64,000 nucleotides of DNA from Chloroflexota bacterium (lineage in GTDB: Bacteria > Chloroflexota > Dehalococcoidia > Lucifugimonadales > Lucifugimonadaceae). The stretch is from contig JAQCHZ010000010.1 of assembly GCA_027618835.1 (NCBI GenBank), positions 1 through 64,000 on the forward strand, in the 5' to 3' direction. Both the position numbers and the translations under genes were made by a program. The notes under the pieces are model-generated. The model had not been told where the DNA came from and ran no database searches. It saw only the letters and a list, made by a program, of their open reading frames with translations. Of the stretch, positions 56,493-64,000 are shown in pieces (positions within the stretch are counted from its first letter, which is position 1; every line of letters begins with the position of its first letter).

Positions 56493-56816
56493 ATGCAACG
56501 AGTCGGATTCGAGATGAAAATCCACCCTGAAATGGTCGCTGAGTACAAACAGCGCCATGACGATATCTGGCCTGAAATGTCGGAAGCCCTAATACGAACA
56601 GGCTGGCGCAACTACACGATCTTCTTCCGAGAAGACGGCACTCTGTTCGGATACGTGGAGTGCGACGAATCGCACGAGGCATCAATCGCTGGGATGTCCA
56701 AAGAAGACGTAAACCAGCGTTGGCAAGATGATATGTCGCCGTTCTTCCAACTACCCGAAGGCGCCCACGCCGATGAAAACATGACCACCTGGCGAGAAGT
56801 CTTCCACGCCGACTGA
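56493..56816 (+). CDS. L-rhamnose mutarotase family protein, second copy
   Basis: The 107-residue protein shows VAEYKQRHDDIWPEMSEALIRTGWRNYTIFF, the RhaM signature with His and Trp, and an H-rich C terminus. An AAGGACA stretch lies 8 bp upstream of ATG. It is close to the classical RhaM length. Confidence 0.88.
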   Translation: MQRVGFEMKIHPEMVAEYKQRHDDIWPEMSEALIRTGWRNYTIFFREDGTLFGYVECDESHEASIAGMSKEDVNQRWQDDMSPFFQLPEGAHADENMTTWREVFHAD

Positions 56817-56927
56817 CGAGTGAGGTTTTCTTGAGGACTATCGGTTCCAGTTCACATGTCATCCTGCTCCCCGTCGAAGGACGAAAGGCAAGACAGCCAC
56901 GAACGACTCCAGAATCCGCCGCCCACT

Positions 56928-56972
56928 GTCATCCTGAATTCATTTTAGGATCTTCCTACCTCAATTGCAGCG
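56928..56972. repeat. half copy of repeat family B
   Basis: GTCATCCTGAATTCATTTTA with the TTGCAGCG tail; it ends 17 bp before ATG 56989. A CATCCTGCTCCCCGTCGAAGG motif lies at 56855. Confidence 0.65.
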
Positions 56973-56988
56973 AATAACCACCTAAGCC

Positions 56989-58107
56989 ATGACCGACCAA
57001 CCCAGCAAAAAACCAACACCCTCAGAAAAAGTGCGAGTGGCACCACCTCGCCTAACTTCCGACTCGCTTGAACTTCCCGGGCCGCTCGAAGCCATCGAAG
57101 CCTTCTTCGAAAACGGCTGGTCGGATGGCCTGCCAGTAGTCCCTCCAACGCCCGAAGCCGTCACGGTGATGCTCAGTGCCGCCAATCTCGCACCCGACGC
57201 CATACTCGGTGTTGAACCCGTAAAAGGTGCCGTAGTCACTGCCGAAAAAGCAGCCATAAACGCCGTAATGGCAGGATGTAAACCTGAGTACATGCCAGTC
57301 GTCGCTGCGGCCGTCGACGCCATCACACAACCCGAGTTCAATCTCCACGGAATCACTGTTTCCACGATGGGTGCGGCGATCATGCTGATCGTAAACGGAC
57401 CGATAACCGAAGAGCTCGGGATTAACGGAGGCGTTTCAGCGTTTGGGCCCGGCTACCGAGCAAACGCAACGATCGGTCGGGCCATCCGACTCATCGTGAT
57501 GAACGTTCTTGGTACCAGAAGCAACGACGGACTCGATAAGGCAACGCTCGGTCACCCCGGCAAATACACATGGTGCGTAGCCGAAAACGAGCAGGTCTTG
57601 CCCGATAACTGGAGTCCGCTGCACGTGACCCGAGGCATCGACGAATCGGAAAGCGCCGTAACCGTCGTATCTGGTCTCAGCGCAACTCAGTTTGGTGAGC
57701 ACGAAGCCAACACACCAGAAGGCATACTCGACGCCTTCGCCCAACGCCTCTACCCAATGGGGCCCGGCGTAAAACAGGTGATATTGGTCATATGCCCCGA
57801 ACATGCCGCCCACTTCACGACCGCTGGATGGAAGAAAGAGCAAGTTGGACAGTACCTGTACGAAAACGCCACAAAGCTGACCTCTGAATGGATCGCAATG
57901 GGTCTGCCAAGCGGGGCGCAAAAAGACTCAAATGCAGAACTAAGCATTGAAAACGGCGACCCGCCAATAAGTGTTTTAGATTCGCCCGAATCGGCGATAC
58001 CAATCGTAGTTGGCGGCGACGGTGGAGCCTGGAGTGCGGTAATCCCGCCGTGGTCGCTGGGTTCGCGGTCAAAAATCGTCACCCGGCCGATCATCACAAA
58101 CAAGTAA
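56989..58107 (+). CDS. conserved protein upstream of the UGSC selenoprotein, unknown function
   Basis: The 372-residue protein has no signal peptide. It contains ENGWSDGLPVVPPTPEAV near residue 40, VMAGCKPEYMPVVAAAVDA near 90, GNA-like stretches rich in Gly/Ala (FGPGYRANATIGRAIRLI) and CAEN-type Cys at TWCVAENEQ, with another in VICPEHAAHF. The repeated Cys/His positions are possible redox or metal ligands. It ends 33 bp before the ATG of the UGSC gene, on the same strand and with the same spacing of an operon, so it is the likely functional partner. I do not know its reaction. Confidence 0.75.
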   Translation: MTDQPSKKPTPSEKVRVAPPRLTSDSLELPGPLEAIEAFFENGWSDGLPVVPPTPEAVTVMLSAANLAPDAILGVEPVKGAVVTAEKAAINAVMAGCKPEYMPVVAAAVDAITQPEFNLHGITVSTMGAAIMLIVNGPITEELGINGGVSAFGPGYRANATIGRAIRLIVMNVLGTRSNDGLDKATLGHPGKYTWCVAENEQVLPDNWSPLHVTRGIDESESAVTVVSGLSATQFGEHEANTPEGILDAFAQRLYPMGPGVKQVILVICPEHAAHFTTAGWKKEQVGQYLYENATKLTSEWIAMGLPSGAQKDSNAELSIENGDPPISVLDSPESAIPIVVGGDGGAWSAVIPPWSLGSRSKIVTRPIITNK

Positions 58108-58140
58108 GATGTCATGAGAAGAATCTTGGAGGAGCGTCAT

Positions 58141-58695
58141 ATGACAACCAATGCAAGCGAGAACACATTCAGGGTTCTCGATCCCACCGCACCACAGTCA
58201 ATTGCGACCGATGGTATGGCAGAACGTCCCGAGTCGCTACAGGGTTTGCGCGTCGGTCTTCTTCGCAACGACAAGCTCAATTCAGAACCGCTTCTCGATG
58301 CTATCTACGATGTGCTTGCCGAACGATTTGATGTCGCCACTGCCTACAAAATAAACAAAGGCGACGCATCTCGACCCGCCGAACCCGATCTACTCGGTGA
58401 CTTTTCGAACGAAGTCGATGTTGCGCTACTCGCAAACGGCGACTGAGGAAGCTGCTCGTCGTCCAGTGTGTACGACTCGCTAAAGCTCGAAGCTCTCGGC
58501 GTTCCTGCGATCGCAATTTGTACCGAACCGTTCAAATCAGGTGCCAAAGCAATCGCCAATCTCGGCGGCATGCCCGACTACCCATTCGCTCTAATCCAGC
58601 ACCCAATCGGCAGCCTAACCCTCGAACAAATCCGAGAACGAGCAATAGAAGCAGCACCGCAGATTCTAAGCTCGCTATTGGCTCGGCGATCCTAG
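58141..58695 (+). CDS. UGSC-family selenoprotein, TGA read as selenocysteine
   Basis: From ATG 58141, which has TTGGAGGAG 6 bp upstream, the frame runs to a TGA at 58444-58446 and continues unbroken to TAG at 58693-58695. The joined 184-residue product reads VALLANGD-U-GSCSSSSVYD, which is the motif of the UGSC (seleno)protein family: selenocysteine 102 and Cys105 form a redox UxxC pair. Domain start QGLRVGLLRNDK and the end GVPAIAICTEPF, GGMPDYPFALIQHPIGSL are typical. A SECIS-like stem-loop directly follows the TGA. The alternative is a Cys-to-stop mutation. The exact reaction is unknown; thiol/selenol redox is inferred. Confidence 0.88.
58450..58487 (+). promoter_or_regulatory. candidate bacterial SECIS element
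   Basis: The mRNA can fold AGCT(58450-58453), GC(58454-58455), a 2x2 internal loop, then GTCGT(58458-58462) with ACGAC(58472-58476), GC(58479-58480), a 3-nt bulge and AGCT(58484-58487). The 9-nt apical loop CCAGTGTGT contains GU, and its G lies about 20 nt after the TGA. Position, size and loop agree with SelB-binding hairpins. Confidence 0.7.
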
Positions 58696-58705
58696 TGCAT
58701 AAACT

Positions 58706-59917
58706 TTGCCAACATTACGACAACTGCCATTAGTCCAGCTTCTCGCCAAAGGCTCGTACCGAGATCTCGTAACCAGCAACTTCACCAACATGATGGGCGT
58801 CGAACTGCGCATCATGGCCCAATCATGGCTGATTCTCGAACTCGGAGCCTCGCAAATCTGGGTCGGAGCCGCAACCGGACTTTGCGTCGTTCCAGCGCTT
58901 GCAATCGGACTATTTGCCGGGGTCATGGTCGATCGACTCGGTGGTCGATCCGTCTTGATATTCGAACGCTTACTCCTCCTACTGCTGGCGGTAGTTACAG
59001 CGGCTGTTGTAGTAGCAGGCGTGGTGAATCTGTGGCAAATAGTCGTTCTATCGATCGTGTCGAGTGCCGTATTGGCAATAGGGATGCCCGCTGGCCAAAC
59101 TCTGGTGATGCACTACCTACCTAAAGAATCGCTCCAGGCAGGAAATTCACTGAATATGGTTGGCGCCAGCCTTGTCCGAGCAGTAGGGCCGCTCGCCGGT
59201 GGGTTTCTTATCGCAGGCTTTGGATTGGGATCACCATTTCTCGCACTCATCGGTTTATACGCACTGTCGGTCTACTTCACTTATCGACTGCCAAGGTCAG
59301 AGCGCAGCAAGCCCTCTGGAACATCAGCCCTCAGAGAGATTAGCGACGGCCTAAAGTACATCAAATCCAACCCCGTACTGTTTCGCGTGATGCTCATAGC
59401 GTTCTCGGTGATACTCAGCGCAGCAATGGTTCCGATCATCCCGGTCTACGCCCGCGACCGGTTTGATGTTGGCGAAACCGGATTCGGAATCATGCTTGCG
59501 GCGTGGGCGGTTGGGCAAGGCGCGTCGGCACTGTGGATAGCGTCTAAGAAACCGTGGGAGCGCAACGCTCCACCAATCTTGATCAGCACGGTTCTATTCG
59601 TCGTTGCCGATATTACGTTCGCACTATCGACAAATTTTCCGCTCACCCTCGCATCTCTGGCTTTGGTCGGCGCTGCTATTCCCGTTTGGGCATCATCAAC
59701 GATAACCCTGCTCCAAACGCAGTCCGATCCCAAGATGATCGGCAGAGTGATGTCAGTGTTCACCCTCTCGCTGCAATCGATGATGTTGGGCTGGTTCTTG
59801 GGCGCTTGGATCGGTACGATCATTGGGAACGCCCAAATGATCATCATCGGAACGCTCATCTACCTAGTCGTGAACTTCGGACTAATCTTCAGCTCCCGAG
59901 ATCTACGACGCTTATAG
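58706..59917 (+). CDS. MFS transporter
   Basis: The 403-residue protein (TTG start, 10 bp after the UGSC stop) has 12 hydrophobic segments: FTNMMGVELRIMAQSWLILELGAS in the N-terminal helix, GLFAGVMVDRLGGRSVLIFERLLL as the loop 2-3 motif, and the second half with VGETGFGIMLAAWAVGQGASALW. It resembles the MFS_3 enterobactin-exporter-like group. The tight spacing suggests it belongs to the selenoprotein operon, possibly exporting or importing its substrate. Confidence 0.8.
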   Translation: MPTLRQLPLVQLLAKGSYRDLVTSNFTNMMGVELRIMAQSWLILELGASQIWVGAATGLCVVPALAIGLFAGVMVDRLGGRSVLIFERLLLLLLAVVTAAVVVAGVVNLWQIVVLSIVSSAVLAIGMPAGQTLVMHYLPKESLQAGNSLNMVGASLVRAVGPLAGGFLIAGFGLGSPFLALIGLYALSVYFTYRLPRSERSKPSGTSALREISDGLKYIKSNPVLFRVMLIAFSVILSAAMVPIIPVYARDRFDVGETGFGIMLAAWAVGQGASALWIASKKPWERNAPPILISTVLFVVADITFALSTNFPLTLASLALVGAAIPVWASSTITLLQTQSDPKMIGRVMSVFTLSLQSMMLGWFLGAWIGTIIGNAQMIIIGTLIYLVVNFGLIFSSRDLRRL

Positions 59918-60232
59918 AGTTTGATTGCAGATAGCTTGAAAACTTCCGTGTAACAATGTCTAGCTAGTCCGTGAGCGGCCGAATCCGCGATACACTCGAC
60001 GGAATGTTCAGCCCTAAACTCTCAGACTCACGACCCCAAGTGCCCTTGGTGATCGCCTCCACAGCGACCCATTCGACTAAATAGTCCGACTCACTTAGTC
60101 AAAAATCCTCAAGGTCGCCTATCTTGCGTGGCGAAGCACGTTCATCTTCCAGAAGAATGAACTAGCGATTCAACCAACCCCAGCCGATCTCTTGGAAAAC
60201 GTGCCAGTGGCACCACCAGAAAGCGCAACACG
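59918..60232. other. gap without recognised features
   Basis: A short frame (ATG at 60003) looks spurious. I see no RNA gene, repeat or coding remnant. Confidence 0.5.
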
Positions 60233-61138
60233 TTGCTACCTGAATTCATCGATACGCACCACCACCTCTGGGACCTCGAAAACAACCCCTACCCGTGGCT
60301 CATGGAACCCATCGATCACTTCGTTGGCGACTACTCACCAATTCGTAAATCGTGGCTAATTGGCGATCTGCACGAAGGTGCAAAAGACATCCCGCTAGTG
60401 AAATCAGTTCATGTTCAGGCTGAATGGGACCACAACGCCGATCCCGTTGGCGAAACCGCTTGGCTGCAGTCTGTAGCCGATGATCCCAACTCAAAAGGCA
60501 TGCCAAACGCCATCATCGCCTACGCGAACCTCTCCGATCCAAACGTCGAAGCAACGCTAGAGCGACACGCCAGCCACGCCAACTGGCGCGGTATTCGCCA
60601 CATGCTCAACTGGTCCGACGACAAGCCGAATTTCCGATTCGCCGAAGCCGGAAACCTAATGAGCGATCCCCAGTGGTTATCTGGATTCAAACTACTCGAA
60701 AAATTCAACGGCTCGTTTGAAGTCCAAATATGGCCTTGGCAGCTTCAGGAAGCAGCCAAGCTTGCCAACGATATTCCCGAAGTCCAAATCATTCTAGGCC
60801 ACGCCGCAATGCCAATCGGTCGAACTCCTGGCGATCTACGAGAATGGCGAAAAGGACTCGAAGCCCTCGGAACCGCCCTGAACGTCTCTGGAAAAATCTC
60901 AGCACTCGGAATGCTCGACAATCAGTGGACCACCGATTCGATCGCACCGTTCGTACTCGATATGATCGACATTCTCGGCATCGACCGCTGCATGTTCGCT
61001 TCGAACTTCCCAGTCGACAGCCTCTTCAGCGACTACAACACCGTTTGGAACGCCTACGACGAAATCACCTCAGATTTCACTGACACTGAGCGAGCGAAAT
61101 TATTCAGCGAAAACGCCGAAAAGTATTACCGAATCTAG
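60233..61138 (+). CDS. amidohydrolase family protein (COG3618-like lactonase candidate)
   Basis: The 301-residue TIM-barrel hydrolase begins at a TTG with LPEFIDTHHHLWDL (metal ligands HxH near residue 9), YPWL, VQAEWDH (HVQ strand), GIRHMLNW, ILGHAAMPIGRTP (His ligand) and CMFASNFPVDSLF (Asp). This is the amidohydrolase 2 group that includes L-rhamnono- and L-fucono-lactonases. A lactonase step would fit the mutarotases and RhamD-like enzymes in the window. Confidence 0.75.
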   Translation: MLPEFIDTHHHLWDLENNPYPWLMEPIDHFVGDYSPIRKSWLIGDLHEGAKDIPLVKSVHVQAEWDHNADPVGETAWLQSVADDPNSKGMPNAIIAYANLSDPNVEATLERHASHANWRGIRHMLNWSDDKPNFRFAEAGNLMSDPQWLSGFKLLEKFNGSFEVQIWPWQLQEAAKLANDIPEVQIILGHAAMPIGRTPGDLREWRKGLEALGTALNVSGKISALGMLDNQWTTDSIAPFVLDMIDILGIDRCMFASNFPVDSLFSDYNTVWNAYDEITSDFTDTERAKLFSENAEKYYRI

Positions 61139-61334
61139 TCAATCCTCAATTACCAAAGCAACCAATCAATCAATGTCATCCTGAGCCAATTGAAGGACAA
61201 CAGCCAAGCCAACAACTTTTCTGCAGCAATGCTCTACTCCTCCACATTCACCAAGCCTGCCATTGCGAGGAGTCAGCGACGTGGTAATCAGCGAACCCGA
61301 CCACCGATCATTGCTGTCGTACGAAGCCCAACTC

Positions 61335-61814
61335 ATGCCTACCATCCACAACATCTACCACACCGGCTTCATCGTCGAAAACCTCGATAAAGCCCTCGAT
61401 TTCTATACATGCGTTCTCGGAATGAACGTCGAGCGCGAACCCGCCATTTCCGAAACTCCCTGGATATCCGAAGTAGTCGGATACGAAAACGTAAAAATGC
61501 GACAGGCATACGTCGGTGTTGGTGACGGACACTCGATCGAGCTAATCGAGTACATGCGACCCCGCGGTGAAAAACGCTCCGACCAATCTGCCCGCAACCG
61601 ACCCGGCTCCGCCCACGCAGCAATGATCGTCGACGATGTACCAACTTGGCGAGACCGACTCGAAGCTGAAGGCATCAAAACGTTTGGCCCCCGTTACGAA
61701 CGCGAGCTCGAATACCCTTGGGCGCGCTTCGCAATCTACTTCCAAGACCCCGACGGCAACTGGCTCGAAATGATCTCCCGCAACCCTAAACCCGAAGGCT
61801 CAAAAGAAAACTAG
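61335..61814 (+). CDS. VOC-family protein
   Basis: The protein has 159 residues from ATG 61335 (MPTIHNIYHTGFIVENLDKAL), chosen because the earlier frame start at 61263 adds unrelated text. Two modules appear: YHTGFIVENLDKALDFYTCVLGM and HAAMIVDDVPTWRDRLEAEGI, with DPDGNWLEMI holding the last Glu. It may be an isomerase, lyase or dioxygenase. A decayed CATCCTGAGCC repeat lies at 61174. Confidence 0.8.
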   Translation: MPTIHNIYHTGFIVENLDKALDFYTCVLGMNVEREPAISETPWISEVVGYENVKMRQAYVGVGDGHSIELIEYMRPRGEKRSDQSARNRPGSAHAAMIVDDVPTWRDRLEAEGIKTFGPRYERELEYPWARFAIYFQDPDGNWLEMISRNPKPEGSKEN

Positions 61815-61943
61815 CGAGGCACGAATCGAAATCACTCCCCCTTAAAGAGAGAGGGCTAGGGTGTGGGTAAAATCGCTCAGAAGCCGCCCTTGGCCGACTT
61901 AGCAACGAGCATCCTGACAGTCCGTTCCCGCCAACACCCACAC

Positions 61944-62480
61944 ATGCCAAACCCAATCTCAACATGGCTAGATAAACTTCTCGGCCGCCAACAGCGACCA
62001 AGACGCTCAACACCCGAAAAAATCATCAACACGTTCAAAAACGCCGTGCGTGAAGTCGACGAAGGTCACCCCAAAAAGGCGATCAAGTACTTCACTGAAG
62101 CTATTTCCGCATCACGAAACTCAGCAAAACTCCACCACTACCGAGCCGACGCCTACGCCCTCGCTGGCGAGCATGAGCAAGCAGTAATCGACTACGACAC
62201 CGCAGTGCGCCTCAACCCCAAGTATCCCGACACCTATCTCGACCGCGGAAACTCGCACTACCAGCTCGGCAAGCTAGAAACAGCCCTCAAAGACTTCTCC
62301 GAAGCAATTAGGCTCAAACCAGAGTGGGGCGAAGCATTCGCAAACCGCGCGGTAATCCACACCGAACTCGGCAACGCCAAAGAATCCGAAGCCGATGCTG
62401 CAATCACGATTTCTCTCGGAGTCGACGAAGCGAAACTAAACGAAATGCTCCAAGCTGCTAAAAATGAAGCTGGCGAGTAG
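61944..62480 (+). CDS. tetratricopeptide repeat protein
   Basis: The protein has 178 residues from ATG 61944. Three TPR units follow a short basic N terminus: PKKAIKYFTEAISASRNS, EQAVIDYDTAVRLNPKYPD and ETALKDFSEAIRLKPEWGE, with an A-rich C-terminal helix. TPRs bind other proteins. A partial family A hairpin with a G-rich tract lies at 61835-61870. Its role is unknown. Confidence 0.85.
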   Translation: MPNPISTWLDKLLGRQQRPRRSTPEKIINTFKNAVREVDEGHPKKAIKYFTEAISASRNSAKLHHYRADAYALAGEHEQAVIDYDTAVRLNPKYPDTYLDRGNSHYQLGKLETALKDFSEAIRLKPEWGEAFANRAVIHTELGNAKESEADAAITISLGVDEAKLNEMLQAAKNEAGE

Positions 62481-62542
62481 CTACTTGTCGATACACTCTC
62501 CTCGGATATCCAAAGTACGCAATCAAGGGCAGGCGACACCCA

Positions 62543-63626
62543 ATGGCCACCTCCACCGGTAAACTCGGCTCAACAATCGATCCTATCGAAATCGTATTCG
62601 CTGGCGATGGCGAACCACACACGCCAGAATCGACTGTAGAGCGCCTCAACAAACTTCTCGCGGAAGGCAAACTACAGCCCGATAAATATTCACTTGGCGG
62701 AACGGTCTAACAGCTAGAAACCCGAATGGCAGCCGAACTCGGCAAACAAGCCGCCATATGGATGCCCGCCGGAACGATGGCAAACATACTCGCCCTTCGT
62801 AAGCACTGTGGGATGAACGCCCGGGTCGTACTGCAAGATCAGAGCCACATTTACCAAGACGAAGGCGACGCACTTTCACGACTATACAGCTGAACGCCGT
62901 CCCGCTCGCACCGAGTCGCCCATATTTCACCACGCACGAGCTCGAAGACGTACTAGAACTCTCTGTATCCGGCCGAGTTCTAAATCCGGTCGGCGCCGTT
63001 TCTATCGAAAGCCCCGTGCGGCGTCAGGCTGGCCAGATCATGCATTGGGACGAGATGAAAGCGGTCACTGAGCTTTGTAAAAACGAAGGAATACCTTCTC
63101 ACCTCGATGGAGCACGGCTCTACATGATGTCGGCAGAAACAGGCATCAGCATCAAGAAGTACGGTGAACTGTTCGATAGTGTCTATGTGTCAAGCTACAA
63201 ATACTTTGGAGCCCCATTTGGCGGCATCCTTGGCGGCACAAAGGAATTCATCGAAGGCATGTTCAATGACCGCCGAATGTTTGGGGGCGGAATACCGTTT
63301 GGCTACCTAGCAGCAGCACTTTCACTAGATGGACTCGATGGTTTTGAGGCGAAATTCGCAGAATCGTTAGCCAAAGCAAAATCTCTGTTTACTGAAATTA
63401 GTAAGCTGCCTAACGTTTCGATAAATACCTTCGAAAACGGTTCAAACATCTTTGAACTTATTCTCGACGATGAAATCGACGCCGATCAGTTCATAGTGAA
63501 CTTGCGTGAGAACCAACCGTCGTCAATTGGCCCAACAGCGAATGGCCCGTGCCGCTGCTTCACGTGAACCCCAGCATCCTCCGTCAACCTAACAGCGAAA
63601 TCCTTCATGCATTCGCAAGCGCCTAG
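62543..63626 (+). pseudogene. decayed beta-eliminating lyase/threonine aldolase gene
   Basis: From ATG 62543 the protein carries DPIEIVFAGDG at the start and KYSLGGTV, then TAA at 62708-62710 where homologues have Glu. The frame continues QLETRMAAELGKQAAIWMPAGTMANI to a frameshift near 62890 (LNAVPL in the next frame), then the PLP domain HLDGARLYMMS and SSYKYFGAPFGG with the lysine, to about 63508. A second frameshift there shifts to NWPNSEWPVPLLHVNP and the stop at 63624. Three lesions mean a true pseudogene or bad sequence. Confidence 0.8.
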
Positions 63627-63731
63627 GGCGCAGGTCACTTTCGTAGCCGACTAAGTGATTAGCAAGCCGCGAAAGTGAGCTTGAAAGCAATTCGACGTAC
63701 TTTGGCCTACTGGGCGATCGCCTGTGCCATC

Positions 63732-64000
63732 CTAAATTCTCGATACTGCAACTGTCCATTCCGAATAAAACGGCATGTCATCGGCATGTGACGACACCTC
63801 TGCAGGCACATCGAGAATCTCTGGGCCGTGAACACGCTCGAATCACTGAACCTCTTCTTGATAGAAGAAAACCATTACAGATTCACTCGAATGACGAGTT
63901 CCGTTCGGCAATAACATGCCCGCTGGCAGCCCTCGCCACATGTGAGGAACACCAGGCCCGATGTCGCAAAGCGTATTCGGCATGATTACGATCTGCTCAC
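63732..64000 (-). pseudogene. 3' part of an unidentified gene with an in-frame TGA
   Basis: On the minus strand the frame enters from the right edge with MPNTLCDIGPGVPHMWRGLP and SSESVMVFFYQEEVQ, meets TGA at 63843-63845, then runs on as FERVHGPEILDVPAEVSSH and stops at 63732. Composition looks coding on both sides of the TGA. Family not recognised. It may be a pseudogene, or the TGA may be a Trp, Arg or Cys change. Confidence 0.5.

Overview
The window looks like chromosomal DNA of a free-living, probably marine bacterium. Its gene content and style suggest a member of the Chloroflexota near the SAR202/Dehalococcoidia lineage: tandem enolase-superfamily dehydratases, L-rhamnose mutarotases, secreted lipoproteins with Thr/Pro-rich linkers, many small alpha/beta-barrel and VOC proteins, and compact housekeeping operons. 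This placement is inference from content; no database search was possible. I saw no tRNA, rRNA, CRISPR array, prophage or insertion sequence.

Layout. 1-9.8 kb holds accessory genes: a Gfo/Idh/MocA oxidoreductase, methyltransferase, VOC protein, a broken GNAT gene, a broken lipoprotein gene, an IMPase-like protein with altered metal ligands, a C69 peptidase, DUF302 and an SQR-like flavoprotein. 9.8-21.6 kb has a giant FtsX-like permease and a minus-strand 2-oxoacid/acetoin dehydrogenase set (E1 alpha, E1 beta, E2, AcoX-like kinase) interrupted by a HAD hydrolase, a lipoprotein metallopeptidase and a broken GIY-YIG gene. 22-35 kb is the replication and housekeeping core: gyrB, a disrupted pyrE, nadD, obgE, a probable oriC with four DnaA boxes, dnaA, fmt, ffh, and a two-subunit CoA-transferase. 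35-44 kb is catabolic: GDPD, three enolase-superfamily dehydratases, rpiB, a thioesterase, an MFS transporter and a broken aldo/keto reductase. 45-55 kb is DNA repair and replication (uvrA, recO, recR, ybaB, dnaX) plus ybeY and VanZ. 55.8-62.5 kb holds two rhamnose mutarotases, a selenoprotein module, an MFS transporter, an amidohydrolase, a VOC protein and a TPR protein. The right end has a decayed beta-eliminating lyase and a partial gene.

Most interesting: (i) a UGSC-family gene (58141-58695) is continuous only if the in-frame TGA at 58444 is read as selenocysteine, with an irregular stem-loop placed like a bacterial SECIS directly after it and a co-directional 372-residue partner before it; (ii) dnaA carries a perfect 20-bp inverted repeat in its domain II linker and a 14-bp palindrome over its start codon, next to a well-formed oriC; (iii) several genes, all on the plus strand, are cut by single nonsense codons, two or three of which would be GNN codons in the intact family; (iv) three families of dispersed intergenic repeats occur, one of which sits just upstream of three sugar-acid genes.

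Functionally, mutarotases, a COG3618-type lactonase candidate, a dehydrogenase candidate and RhamD-like dehydratases could form a dispersed non-phosphorylative deoxy-sugar pathway.
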